Source: Larkinella punicea (GTDB taxonomy: Bacteria > Bacteroidota > Bacteroidia > Cytophagales > Spirosomataceae). Taken from it: a stretch of DNA of 64,000 bases. Of this stretch, positions 1-9,221 are shown one piece after another. The notes under the pieces were generated by a model that was not told the DNA's origin, did no database searches, and was given only the letters and a program-made list of their open reading frames with translations. Each line of letters begins with the position of its first letter. Position 1 is the first letter of the stretch. The stretch is taken from assembly GCF_003334855.1 (NCBI RefSeq), contig NZ_QOWE01000027.1, forward strand, positions 1-64,000, given 5' to 3'. Both the position numbers and the translations under genes were made by a program.

Positions 1-562
1 CTTCCTGGGAAGCACGGGCGGGCTGGAAATCTTCCGAAGTGGCCGTTTGCGGTTTGGTAATCAAAGGAATGTCACCCCACAGACGAACCGCCGTAAAGTA
101 CGCAGAAGCGCGCAGAAACCGGGCTTCGCCCAGAATCTTGGTCTTCTGGGCATCCGGCATGGGCGTAATGGCGGGCACGCGGTCGAGCACCTGGTTGGCC
201 TGCGCGATGACTTTAAAAAGCCCGTTCCAGTAGTTGACCACATGGGCGGTGTTGCCGTCGTGAACCAGCCCGTAGAGGTTGTTCAAATCCGAGTTCTGGG
301 CGGTTTCGGTGGTCGAGGTGCCGGTGAGGGCTTCGAGCAACTGCCAGTTGGAAGAGAAGATCCCGGCCCCGTCGCCCATGAACCGCAGGTCGGCGTATAC
401 CGAAGCCAGGGCGGCTTCGGCGTGGTCAGGAATGGTATAAAAATTGTCGGGGGTTAGGTTGGAGGGTGCCTGCTCATCGAGGAAATCGGAACAACCCACC
501 GGACCCAGCAGCACCGCCCCCAGCAGGGCGATTTTGCTCACTTTATTAACTATATGTTTCAT
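1..562 (-). CDS. RagB/SusD family nutrient-binding lipoprotein (partial, C-terminus beyond window)
   Basis: This is the outer-surface glycan-binding lipoprotein partner of the SusC-type transporter just upstream. The start is ATG at 562-560 and 187 codons are visible before the left edge. The N-terminus has a basic stretch, a hydrophobic core and a lipobox-like end (LGPVGC, Cys24), then DFLDEQAP, which is typical of SusD proteins. Further on, the helical stretches around NYWNGLFKVIAQANQVLDRVP and ILGEARFLRASAYF match the TPR-like SusD core. The gap to the SusC stop is only 32 bp, so the two are co-transcribed. The substrate cannot be told from the sequence. About two thirds of the protein is missing. 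Confidence 0.93.
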   Translation of the reverse strand, partial: MKHIVNKVSKIALLGAVLLGPVGCSDFLDEQAPSNLTPDNFYTIPDHAEAALASVYADLRFMGDGAGIFSSNWQLLEALTGTSTTETAQNSDLNNLYGLVHDGNTAHVVNYWNGLFKVIAQANQVLDRVPAITPMPDAQKTKILGEARFLRASAYFTAVRLWGDIPLITKPQTATSEDFQPARASQE

Positions 563-594
563 CGTCAACTGTCTTTTTGAATACGTTTAATCAA

Positions 595-3500
595 TTAAAA
601 CCCAATCTGCAGACCGAACATGTAGGTCGTCGGTTTCGGATAGTTGTGCCAGATCATCCCTTGAGAGAAGGCGCTGTTGCCATCACCCTGGTTGGTCGGG
701 GTCACTTCCGGGTCACCTACGATTTTGTCGTCAACCAGCAGGAAGAAATTCTGCACGGTAGCGTAAGCCCGCAGGCGGTTCAGTTTGAGTTTGTTGGTTA
801 CGTTGCTCGGGAAGGTGTAGCCGAACAGCAGGTTACGCCCCCGCAGGAATGAACCATCCTTGATCCAGTGGCTGTCTACGTTGGTTACATAACCAGCGCG
901 GGTATCCCGGATTTCAGCGATCATCGTATTCTGGTTGGTCGGCGTCCAGGCGTTCAATACCGAGGTGTAGCTGTTGGCCAGTGCCTGGCGGTCTTCGCTC
1001 GGGTGCAGGTTCATCAACATGACGTCGTTACCGTAGGAGAACTGCAATTCCAGCGTCAGGTCGAAGTTTTTGTAGCGGAAGTTGTTGGTCATGGCACCCC
1101 ATGATTTCGGGCTACCGTTACCGATGATGCTCCGGTCGGCATCCGTGATGGCGCGGTCGCCGTTCACATCCAGGTACTTGATGTCACCCGGCAGCATGGT
1201 CAGACCGTTACGGTAGCTGGTGAAACGGGCGGCTTCTTCGCGCTCGGCTTCACTCCAGGTACCCAGACGCGTCAGCCCCCAGAACGACCCGACCGGCTCA
1301 CCGATGCGGATGATGTTGGTTGGGTTGGTGAAGTTCGGACCACCTACGTTGAAGATGTCCGAAGGCGTCGCCAGGGCCAGTACTTTGTTGCGGTTAAAGG
1401 AAACGTTGAAGGTCGTGTTCCACTGGAAACCACCCGCGTCGATGTTGACCGTGTTCAAACCAAATTCAAAGCCTTTGTTTTCCATTGAACCCACGTTCCG
1501 GCGAATCGTTGCGTAACCACTCGTACGTGGTACCGGCGCATCCAACAGCATGTCGGTGGTTTTGCGATAGTAGTAATCCGCTTCCAATGAAATCCGGCCT
1601 TTCAGCAAGCCCAGTTCCACACCAAAGTCAGTTTGAGCGGTTTTTTCCCAGCGCAAATCCGGGTTAGCCAAACGGCTCAAACCCGTGCCCGAAACGCGTG
1701 CATCACCATAAATGGTCGCATAGTTGGAGCTAAGCAGCGACAGTGAGGAATAAGCCGGAATTTCGGAGTTCCCCGTCAAACCAAAGCTCGTCCGCACTTT
1801 CAGGTTCGAAATAATCGAGTTTCCTTTCAGGAATTCCTCTTCCGATGCCCGCCAGGCCAGAGCCGCCGAGGGGAAGAATGCGAATTTGTGGTTTTCCCCA
1901 AATTTCGAAGAACCATCGGCCCGACCGGTAACCGTGAACAGATATTTCTCCATCAGGCTGTAGTTCACCCGACCGAAATACGAGTTAAATGCCGAACGGG
2001 AAGCGCCTGACCCTACACCGGGGTTGGTGGCACCTGCACCAAGGTTGTTATACTCGAAATAATCGGTAGCGAAGTTGTTGACAGCCGCACTGATGCTGAA
2101 CACATCCGTTTCCTGCCACGAAATCCCCAACAGGGCGTTGATGGCGTGTTTTTCGTTGATCTGCTTGTTGTAGGTCAGGTAGTTTTCCAACGACCAGAAC
2201 GTTTCTTTCCGGTTGCTGGCCGATGCGTTACCGTTACCACCGATGTTCAGCGTCCGGGTTTGCGACTGGTTGTTTTCCTGGGTTTGCACGTTGGCACCCA
2301 AAATCGTCCGCATTTCCAGTCCTTTCGCCAGCGTGATGTTGGAATACAGGCTACCGATCGTCGTCTGGGTGTTCAGAATGTATTTCCGACCCATCAGGCG
2401 GTGAACTGAGCTCATGGTTCCTTCCGCAAACGGAAAATCCCGGTTGTTGGCGTAGGTTCCGTCTTCGTATTTAACCGGCAGGAACGGGAAATCTTCCACA
2501 ATCTGACGGGCAACAGCATCACCCTGATCCACAATGTTTTCCGACTGGTTGTTGTAGCTCAAAGTACCCCCGATTTTCAACCAGGATTTCACCTGATCGT
2601 CGATCGTAAACCGGCCTGAATACCGTTTCATGTAGGAAGTCTTGATCAACCCCTGGTCATCGCGGTAACCGAGCGAAACCGAGTACTGCGTGCGGTCGTT
2701 ACCCCCGCTGAAACCCAACTGGTGGTTTTGCGACAGTTTATTTTGAGTCGATTCTTCCAGCCAGTTTGTATCAAACTTGGGGCTTCCATCGGAATTCCAG
2801 ACGCGGGGGTCGATCCGGCGCAGTTTAGGGTTCAGATACGCCCACTTGCCAGCCGCCCAGCCGACGGGATCGTATTTGGCCATGTTGGCCCAGGCCAGAT
2901 CTTCCACCGCCATATACTGAGCCGTGTTCAATACTTCCGGCCGGTTGGGTCCGATGGTGTTCACGCTGAAATCGACGTTGTAAGTCACCTGACCTTCACC
3001 CGATTTCCCTTTTTTCGTTGTTACCAGGATAACCCCGTTCGCACCCCGCGCCCCGTAAATGGCGGTTGAGGAGGCATCTTTCAACACTTCCACCGAAACG
3101 ATGTCGTTCGGGTTGATGTAGTCGATGGCCGAGCTGAACTGGTTCTGGTTCCCTTGTGGCAGCATCACACCGTCGACCACATAGAGCGGGTTGTTCGAGG
3201 AGTTGATGGAGCTAAACCCGCGAACGCGGATGGTGGTCCGACCGCCGGGACGACCCGAGTTGGTGTTGACCTGCACACCCGGCATCCGGCCCGACAACGC
3301 CTGCGTCAGCGAAGCCGCCGGACGTTCCTTCAATTCGGCTTCTTTCACCGAACCGACAGCACCCGTCAAGTCACTTTTCTTCGCCGTACCGTAACCGATA
3401 ACGACGATTTCTTCCAGCACTTTGTCATCATTTTTCAGGCTGACATTCACGGAAGTCTGTGTTCCTACATTAACTTCCTGAGACAGATACCCCACAAATG

Positions 3501-3813
3501 AAAAAACCAGGGTGGCACCATTATCCGGAATTTCGATCTTGTAAAGACCATTCGCATCCGTCACCGTACCCCGTTGGGTACCTTTCAAAACAATACTCAC
3601 ACCCGGTAAAGGAGAACTTGACTCATCGGTCACCTTGCCGGAGAGAGTTCTGTCAACCGTACTGACTGCTAACGTGTTTTTCGATGAAGTGCCCGTGTTA
3701 GGATCTTTCGCTGCGAGAGCGACATTCGTGCAGACAAAAGCCAGCAGGAGTTGAGGAATGGATAATCTCATCATCCTGACAAGCCGGGCTTGCGGTAGTA
3801 AGAGTTTTACCAT
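595..3813 (-). CDS. SusC/RagA family TonB-linked outer membrane protein
   Basis: A 1072-residue TonB-dependent transporter that would import oligosaccharides or other nutrients bound by the SusD protein encoded just downstream. An N-terminal signal segment (residues 15-35) is followed by a CarboxypepD_reg-like domain (about 57-130, GKVTDESSSPLPGVSIVLKG). Then comes the SusC signature VLEEIVVIGYG (about 133-143), a plug domain with the IRVRGFSSIN motif (about 195-205) and YGARGANGVILVTTKKG, and a long beta-barrel to the C-terminal Phe. There is no STN domain, so unlike the second SusC of this window it has no built-in contact for a FecR signalling partner. A TAnnTTTG-like element lies about 76 bp upstream of the start. 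Confidence 0.96.
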   Translation of the reverse strand: MVKLLLPQARLVRMMRLSIPQLLLAFVCTNVALAAKDPNTGTSSKNTLAVSTVDRTLSGKVTDESSSPLPGVSIVLKGTQRGTVTDANGLYKIEIPDNGATLVFSFVGYLSQEVNVGTQTSVNVSLKNDDKVLEEIVVIGYGTAKKSDLTGAVGSVKEAELKERPAASLTQALSGRMPGVQVNTNSGRPGGRTTIRVRGFSSINSSNNPLYVVDGVMLPQGNQNQFSSAIDYINPNDIVSVEVLKDASSTAIYGARGANGVILVTTKKGKSGEGQVTYNVDFSVNTIGPNRPEVLNTAQYMAVEDLAWANMAKYDPVGWAAGKWAYLNPKLRRIDPRVWNSDGSPKFDTNWLEESTQNKLSQNHQLGFSGGNDRTQYSVSLGYRDDQGLIKTSYMKRYSGRFTIDDQVKSWLKIGGTLSYNNQSENIVDQGDAVARQIVEDFPFLPVKYEDGTYANNRDFPFAEGTMSSVHRLMGRKYILNTQTTIGSLYSNITLAKGLEMRTILGANVQTQENNQSQTRTLNIGGNGNASASNRKETFWSLENYLTYNKQINEKHAINALLGISWQETDVFSISAAVNNFATDYFEYNNLGAGATNPGVGSGASRSAFNSYFGRVNYSLMEKYLFTVTGRADGSSKFGENHKFAFFPSAALAWRASEEEFLKGNSIISNLKVRTSFGLTGNSEIPAYSSLSLLSSNYATIYGDARVSGTGLSRLANPDLRWEKTAQTDFGVELGLLKGRISLEADYYYRKTTDMLLDAPVPRTSGYATIRRNVGSMENKGFEFGLNTVNIDAGGFQWNTTFNVSFNRNKVLALATPSDIFNVGGPNFTNPTNIIRIGEPVGSFWGLTRLGTWSEAEREEAARFTSYRNGLTMLPGDIKYLDVNGDRAITDADRSIIGNGSPKSWGAMTNNFRYKNFDLTLELQFSYGNDVMLMNLHPSEDRQALANSYTSVLNAWTPTNQNTMIAEIRDTRAGYVTNVDSHWIKDGSFLRGRNLLFGYTFPSNVTNKLKLNRLRAYATVQNFFLLVDDKIVGDPEVTPTNQGDGNSAFSQGMIWHNYPKPTTYMFGLQIGF

Positions 3814-4295
3814 AGATGTTGTGAACCGTTGACACGGCGGTTTATTAGAGTGGTAGAATTAGTAAGAAAGAAATGTGATTATCTTTTGCAAAACTAATAA
3901 ATAGTAAGGTTCTAATTGCCTACGATTAGTCACTATTAATAAAAAATATTAATAAATTAATAGTAGCCGTTTCATTTGAAATTTTGAATCCAATTTATTT
4001 TATTTCCGGACAGCGTATTAATAGACTGAAACCGGTCTCTAAACACCAATAAAATCGCTACTATACTATTTATAATCAAACACTTAACAAAAAAGAAAAA
4101 CAGACTATCACTGTTCGTCTCTCATTCGGCCAGGTTTGCTTTTATCCACATTTTACTTGAATGTACACCATAGTATAACGAACTTTTTTACTTAGTAATC
4201 AAAAAAAAATACCTTTTTACTCCCTCATTTGTCAGGGGTCAGGAGCGTTTTGACCGGGCAAATGGGGTCTAATGGACTCTAAAAATCACGTCTGT
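3814..4295. other. AT-rich intergenic region upstream of susC
   Basis: A 482-bp non-coding stretch between the end of the DUF4384 gene and the start of the SusC gene, both on the minus strand. It is much more AT-rich than its surroundings, with several TATTAATA-like runs near 3940-3975 and an A-run at 4201-4209. It holds the presumed promoter of the SusC/SusD pair. I see no ORF and no strong hairpin. Confidence 0.6.
3889..3896 (-). promoter_or_regulatory. Putative Bacteroidota -7 element for susC
   Basis: On the minus strand this reads TAGTTTTG, matching the Bacteroidota primary-sigma -7 consensus TAnnTTTG. It lies about 76 bp before the SusC start codon in AT-rich DNA. I see no clear TTG at the -33 position, so the call rests on one box. 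Confidence 0.4.
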
Positions 4296-5801
4296 TCATT
4301 TCGAAACCGTCCGTGTCGTGATCTGAATCCGATCTTCGGCAACTGAATTTGGGGCCATAGTACACCGCAGAGCCCTTAGCATTTCGGCCAGTGAACCCAC
4401 CAGAATGCCATAACCATTCTCCTGTCGCAGATACAATCGCGGTGCTGGTTTGGTCGGAATCGGGCAAAAAGCGGTTTGGCTGGCATACGCCAGCAGGTAT
4501 TCCGTTCCGAAAGGTTCCGCGCAGACAAACGACGCATCCGGCGCAATCCGAACATACTGATTCACCTGATCTGCCTTGATTTCGAAATCATTTTCCAGCA
4601 GGGTTTTCGTGCCATCCGCCAGCACATACACCAGCCGCAAATGACACGGGCGGTTTACCCGCGCTTCGATCGAGATCTGATTCCCCGGCCAGTATTCGAC
4701 CCCGGTCCGGCCCCGGTCCGTTCGGATTTCCACCGTCAGTGGCGTTGGCCCAATGACGGAATGCTGCCGGATCGTATCCTGCACGGCCAGCACCCGCTGG
4801 TATTGCTCCGGTTTCAGCCGAAGGTTTTGCCCGCTGATCCAGGCCAGCGGCAACGCGGTATTCTCTATTTTTGCCACAACCCGGTTTGCGCGGGCATCAA
4901 ACACCTCCGCGACGATTTGCAGGTTGTTCAGATCTTCCCGGTAATAGCCCCGAATCCACAGCAACGAGTCGGCACTTTGCATCGACAGAACGACCTCCAC
5001 AGCCGCCTGTTTTTGAAGACAACTGTGCAGCGTGGCAAAAATCCGGTCCGATAACGGGTCGTTGATCCCGCAGCGGTCGTAGGTAAACCGGTCCAGAGCC
5101 AGGCGGGTACAACCGGCCGGAATCACTTTTTTTAAGTTCTCCGTTAGCGCCGATAGGGTTGTGAACAGGTCATTTTCGTTTTTCTCAGCCTGTTCCAGAT
5201 CGTCCGGTTTCAAGGCAAAGGCGTCGGATGGCCACGCGTCTACTTTGGTGATCCCGGCAATTTTGAACGAATGAAATGCATTCAGTGCCGGGTCGAACAC
5301 AAACCTAATCCGAAATTCGACCCGATTTTGAAACAGAAACGCCTTTCCCTCCTTTCCCACACCCTGCGCCCGTTTCTCGACGTATAGACTGATGAACGAC
5401 AAACCGTCTTGCGTTCGACTGATCCGGTAACGAGCCTCATCCAGCGTCAGGGTGTTGGTTACCGGTTTCCCGGACGAAAAAATGCGGGTATCTTTCACGT
5501 ATTCCTCGACAGTGGTGTAGGCATTGGAACCCGGTCGAAATTCATTGTACACCAGCACCTCCCGGTTCCGAAAAGCATCTTTCAGCAAGCCGTTGAGCTG
5601 GCTTTGCAACACCTCAAACGGCTGATTGGCCTCGTAGTGCGTCAGTACCTCCAGATTGGTTAGATAGCGGTCGCGCACCAGCCGACGGGCGTTATCGGCA
5701 ATTTTCAGTTGGTCAGCCCGCGAGTACGTCTGCGCCACCGCCGATCCAAACGCAGCGAAGACACTGAAAAACAGGATGATCCGAAAAATCGCTTGATTCA
5801 T
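4296..5801 (-). CDS. Exported DUF4384 domain protein of caspase operon
   Basis: A 501-residue protein with a clear signal peptide (residues 1-23, ending AVAQ). The middle part (about 210-320), with LKKVIPAGCTRLALDRFTYD and then an LLWIRGYYRED/VVAEVFDA segment, resembles the CsgG/FlgT-like folds of lipoprotein-assembly factors. The last 140 residues look like DUF4384: GVEYWPGNQISIEARVNRPC, then LRLVYVLADGTKTLL and PFGTEYLLAYAS. DUF4384 is often found near caspase-like peptidases or kinases. It is the last gene of a five-gene minus-strand run, 75 bp after the second caspase gene. It may be a periplasmic partner or substrate of the caspases, but that is inference from position. Confidence 0.72.
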   Translation of the reverse strand: MNQAIFRIILFFSVFAAFGSAVAQTYSRADQLKIADNARRLVRDRYLTNLEVLTHYEANQPFEVLQSQLNGLLKDAFRNREVLVYNEFRPGSNAYTTVEEYVKDTRIFSSGKPVTNTLTLDEARYRISRTQDGLSFISLYVEKRAQGVGKEGKAFLFQNRVEFRIRFVFDPALNAFHSFKIAGITKVDAWPSDAFALKPDDLEQAEKNENDLFTTLSALTENLKKVIPAGCTRLALDRFTYDRCGINDPLSDRIFATLHSCLQKQAAVEVVLSMQSADSLLWIRGYYREDLNNLQIVAEVFDARANRVVAKIENTALPLAWISGQNLRLKPEQYQRVLAVQDTIRQHSVIGPTPLTVEIRTDRGRTGVEYWPGNQISIEARVNRPCHLRLVYVLADGTKTLLENDFEIKADQVNQYVRIAPDASFVCAEPFGTEYLLAYASQTAFCPIPTKPAPRLYLRQENGYGILVGSLAEMLRALRCTMAPNSVAEDRIQITTRTVSK

Positions 5802-5876
5802 TTTGGAGGTGAGCGATGCGTGTAACGGACTTTCCCGATTACGGGCGTCTGTCTGCCTTTTTTTTCGTCTTTATTC

Positions 5877-7283
5877 TCATTTCTTATTCCCGCTTCCAAT
5901 CCCTTTTTCCGCAAGTCTGACATCCCCCAGCAGCACCGTCCAGCGGTTTTCTTCGTAGAAAGGGTCTTTCCGGGATTGCAGATCGACCGCCATCTGCTTG
6001 GCGGTTTTGGCCGCATAAACAAGCTGTCCTTTCGGATTAAAAGCCTGAAAATGTTGAAAGTACGTCGCCGTGGTTTCATAACCGCTGACGGTTTTTTCCC
6101 AGTCGGCCACCAGCGCCAGATCATAAAACGCAATGTTGATGTCGAAATACCGCTTCTCCAGGTTTTTCAACCGCCGGAGGTAAATCGCGATCGGGTAGGT
6201 TTTCACCGCCGTTTTGGGATTAGACGAACCGACCTGCATGGTGGCATCGTTCAAAAACAACAGCAGGGCATTTTCAATGGCCAGTTCCCGGATGTTGTCC
6301 TGTTGCTCAGGATCGGCAATAACCGATAAATACCGCTGAAATTCGTTCACTTTCTGTTCCGTTAACGCCCGGAAATCAAGGAGTTGCTGTTCGGTAAGGT
6401 GGTTTTCCTCCACCACGCCCTCCCGGTTCAGCAAGGGTTGTTCCGGCGACGAATACACCGTCAGCCGCCCCGCCGACTGCCGGGTTTCGCGCAGGTTGGC
6501 TTCATACAGCGATTGTTTGAAACGCGTGGCGATGTAGCGGGACAATTGCGTCTGGGTGTTTTTCAGCACGGTTTCCCACGACAGATCCGCTCCCGAACGA
6601 GCCGCCACCTCCAGCATTTCATCGAACGCGCGCGTATAGAAACTGCCCGAATCCGGGTGCGCACAGGCTTCCTGCGGGGGACGGCTGCTGGCAATCAGGA
6701 CGTCGCCGGTGACGTCCAGCAGAAGTTTCCGGTATGCCCGATTCAGGGAATCGTTAGTCAATACCAGTGGTTTCGGCGGAATCCGTTTACGCCCGGTGGT
6801 GCGGGTGGCATCGATCACTTCGTTGCAACAATCCCCCAGGGTAATACACAACCGCGCTCCTTTCTTTTTCAACTGGGTATGAATGCTCAACAGGCCCGGA
6901 TTCTGCCCGGCCAGGGCGTCCTCTTTTTCCAGCATCAGAATCGGAAACCGATCGGTGCGGTTTTTCAGGTTGTAGCCGTGGCCGGTGTAGTACAGAAAAA
7001 GAATGTCGTTCGGTTGGGGGCTGATTTCCTGCAACACGGCCTGGAGCTTTTTTTGGCCGAAATCATCCTGGGCCACAATCCGTTCGTCCAATGAATACTG
7101 AATAGCTGCCGCCATCTGAACAAATTGCCGGTGCATCACGTCCATGTCCCGTTTGCAGGCATCGATCAAAACCGGGTCTTTGGTGTCGGCCACCACAATG
7201 GCATAAAACGTCTGAGCCTGGCCGAACGTACTGAAAATCAGCCAAAACAGAACCGTCAGCGTTGGACAACCACCTGTTTTCAT
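5877..7283 (-). CDS. Exported caspase-like (C14) peptidase, 468 aa
   Basis: A caspase-fold cysteine peptidase with its own signal peptide (residues 1-24). The catalytic His lies in LYYTGHGYN (His102) and the Cys in TLGDCCNEV, where Cys153 lines up with the usual D-x-C nucleophile, so the dyad looks intact. After the caspase core (about 25-250) there is an alpha-helical region (290-350) and a C-terminal tail without a recognised domain. The start ATG overlaps the stop of the upstream caspase gene by 4 bp (ATGA), showing tight coupling. Bacterial caspases cleave proteins at basic or acidic sites; the target here is unknown. Export is unusual for a defence-type caspase. Confidence 0.85.
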   Translation of the reverse strand: MKTGGCPTLTVLFWLIFSTFGQAQTFYAIVVADTKDPVLIDACKRDMDVMHRQFVQMAAAIQYSLDERIVAQDDFGQKKLQAVLQEISPQPNDILFLYYTGHGYNLKNRTDRFPILMLEKEDALAGQNPGLLSIHTQLKKKGARLCITLGDCCNEVIDATRTTGRKRIPPKPLVLTNDSLNRAYRKLLLDVTGDVLIASSRPPQEACAHPDSGSFYTRAFDEMLEVAARSGADLSWETVLKNTQTQLSRYIATRFKQSLYEANLRETRQSAGRLTVYSSPEQPLLNREGVVEENHLTEQQLLDFRALTEQKVNEFQRYLSVIADPEQQDNIRELAIENALLLFLNDATMQVGSSNPKTAVKTYPIAIYLRRLKNLEKRYFDINIAFYDLALVADWEKTVSGYETTATYFQHFQAFNPKGQLVYAAKTAKQMAVDLQSRKDPFYEENRWTVLLGDVRLAEKGIGSGNKK

Positions 7284-8401
7284 GGCATTTGAAAGAAAAA
7301 TTTTCCCCGCAACCGGCCCTCGATGTAGGGTGGCTGTTTGAAACCGCGTTCTTCCAGTCCCCGATCGATCCGGTCGACCATCTCAAAAATATCGACGTTG
7401 GGCTGGCCGATGTGTTTGACCAGTTCGCTCGTAAAAAGCCCATTTTCTTCGTTGCCATCGTAAGCAGCTTTCCCCGGTTCGGTGGCGTAGATAATCAACG
7501 TTCCGACGGCGGGCTGAACGGTCGCAAAAACCGGTTCTCCCGCGCCCCGGTGCCACGACCGGTAGGGATTGTTCCGGCAGGCATCCCAGAAAATCACATT
7601 CGATCCCTTCGGATTGGTGCCAGCCATTCGGGCCACGAGCCTCCGCAGCGGGTAACACTCAAACTCGACATCCGGCTCGGCGGTCGGGTCGGCATCCACC
7701 GGCTGCACGTAGTTTTCGCCGTTGACCATCAAACCATGTCCGGCGTAGTAGAAAAGCCCGATGTTGTGGTTTCCTAATTCGGCCAGAAAGGTATCGAAAC
7801 TTGTTTTCAGCTCCCGAAGTGGCAGATTTTCTTTGTAGGTGACCGCAAATCCCAGGCTTTCGAGTTGCTTTTTTACCGCTTTGCCATCGTTTGTCGGATT
7901 TTTGAGCGGGTATTTCGAATACTTTCCGTTGGCAATGATGAGCGCCAGCCGTTTGGGGGCCGTCGACTTGACGGCAATCTCCGTCTTTTCGGGTTCGTTG
8001 ATAATCAGCCGCGTCTCCGACGTGGTCGTTCCGGCGGCATTGGTGGCCACGACATAGACCTCATTGGCACCGCTCACCAGTTGAATTTCTGCTGCGTATT
8101 CCGTACCGCAGGCCACTTTGATGATACCCCGTTGTAAGCCGTTGATTTCTTTGTCGTTGTGAAAGAACAGAAGTTTAGTAACGGGCTCTGCCGATTCGAT
8201 GCAGACACTCAGCCGGTAAACCGATTTTGACTCCGAAACCCGCCGGGCCAGCGGAGTCCGCCAGGTGATGCGTGGCGCAACGGCGGGCGGTTTCGTCAAT
8301 TTCACCCAATCGCTCTGTGCCGAAACCGCCGGAGGCTGCTGGGCCATTCCGGTTCCGGAGATGATCAGAAAGAGGAGCAGAGAATGTAGCGTGTTTTTCA
8401 T
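7280..8401 (-). CDS. Exported caspase-like (C14) peptidase with Ig-like N-terminal region, 373 aa
   Basis: The start is taken at the ATG at 8401 because it opens directly with a signal peptide (LLLFLIISGTGMAQ). An in-frame start 13 codons upstream has no such property. Residues 45-135 look like a beta-sandwich (LARRVSESKSVYRLSVCIES, ANEVYVVATNAAG), and the caspase domain runs from about 148 to 370. The catalytic His222 sits in FYYAGHG and Cys275 in FWDACRNNP, both textbook caspase motifs. It overlaps the next caspase gene by 4 bp and follows the 251-aa gene by 64 bp. Two different exported caspases in tandem may form a processing pair. Confidence 0.88.
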   Translation of the reverse strand: MKNTLHSLLLFLIISGTGMAQQPPAVSAQSDWVKLTKPPAVAPRITWRTPLARRVSESKSVYRLSVCIESAEPVTKLLFFHNDKEINGLQRGIIKVACGTEYAAEIQLVSGANEVYVVATNAAGTTTSETRLIINEPEKTEIAVKSTAPKRLALIIANGKYSKYPLKNPTNDGKAVKKQLESLGFAVTYKENLPLRELKTSFDTFLAELGNHNIGLFYYAGHGLMVNGENYVQPVDADPTAEPDVEFECYPLRRLVARMAGTNPKGSNVIFWDACRNNPYRSWHRGAGEPVFATVQPAVGTLIIYATEPGKAAYDGNEENGLFTSELVKHIGQPNVDIFEMVDRIDRGLEERGFKQPPYIEGRLRGKFFFQMP

Positions 8402-8465
8402 GAGTGATGGTCCAAAACCCGGTACAGAGCATATCTTCAAAAAGACAAAAGGTTATCAGCGGTTT

Positions 8466-9221
8466 TTAAAACCGCATCGAAATCCCCAGGGTTGGCGTCG
8501 TTCCCACCCAACCGGCCACGACATTCCGGACGGATGCCCGCTTTTTCTTCCCATTTTTCATCCCCTTCAACACCGTATACGCCACATCGACGGCCCAAAC
8601 CACAGCCGCTACCCGCGTTGCCACCAGATACCGGTGATGGTACTGCGTCGCCTGGTTGTAATACGGTTCCGCCTGTTGTTCGCCGGTCTGGCTTTCGTAG
8701 GTCCGATAAGTCTGTTTCGACCGGCTGCGTTGCACCAGACCGTAGGCAAGCAACCCGCCGTAGGTTGCCGTGATGACCGGTCGCCAGCCGATTTTCCGAT
8801 TGGTCTGAACCAGTATGGTTCCCAGACCGGGTACCAGCGCCGAAAGCAGCGCATTGGCAGGACCTCCACCCGAAACCGGCTGTATCATCGGTTTGGCCAG
8901 AACCGTAACCCGAATCTCATCGTCGATGGTCACCCCATCCAGGCGGTAATCCCAGTAGATCGTTTGGTTGGGTCCGGACGAAACGCCTTTCCCAACGGCT
9001 CCGGTCACGGTTTTGGGCTTGAAAAACCCACTCCGGCGGCTTTCCACCTGAATGTATACCGAATCGGTAGCGATCAGATTGGCCACATCGTAGATGATTT
9101 TCACCCGCTGCGTATCCAGTTCGACGCGAACGTTGGAAACCGCCAGCCGGGCATTTCCCGGAGGTTGCCCGTAGGCGGTGCCGGTCAGAAGGAGGGCGAG
9201 CAAAAGTAGGAGCCGGTTCAC
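8466..9221 (-). CDS. Exported Ig-like / membrane protein of caspase operon
   Basis: A 251-residue protein starting at GTG (9221), overlapping the stop of the LamG gene by 4 bp. It has a signal peptide (1-18, TGTAYGQ). Residues 25-110 form an Ig-like unit (LAVSNVRVELDTQRVKIIYDV, VTGAVGKGVSSGPNQTIYWDY) of the type seen next to formylglycine-enzyme-like and gliding-related proteins in Bacteroidota. The second half (about 120-220) carries short hydrophobic segments (LLSALVPGLGTILV, TATYGGLLAYGLV, VAAVVWAVDVAYTV) and ends in GISMRF, an outer-membrane-like aromatic terminus. The function is unknown; its place in the operon suggests an envelope platform for the caspases. Confidence 0.7.
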   Translation of the reverse strand: MNRLLLLLALLLTGTAYGQPPGNARLAVSNVRVELDTQRVKIIYDVANLIATDSVYIQVESRRSGFFKPKTVTGAVGKGVSSGPNQTIYWDYRLDGVTIDDEIRVTVLAKPMIQPVSGGGPANALLSALVPGLGTILVQTNRKIGWRPVITATYGGLLAYGLVQRSRSKQTYRTYESQTGEQQAEPYYNQATQYHHRYLVATRVAAVVWAVDVAYTVLKGMKNGKKKRASVRNVVAGWVGTTPTLGISMRF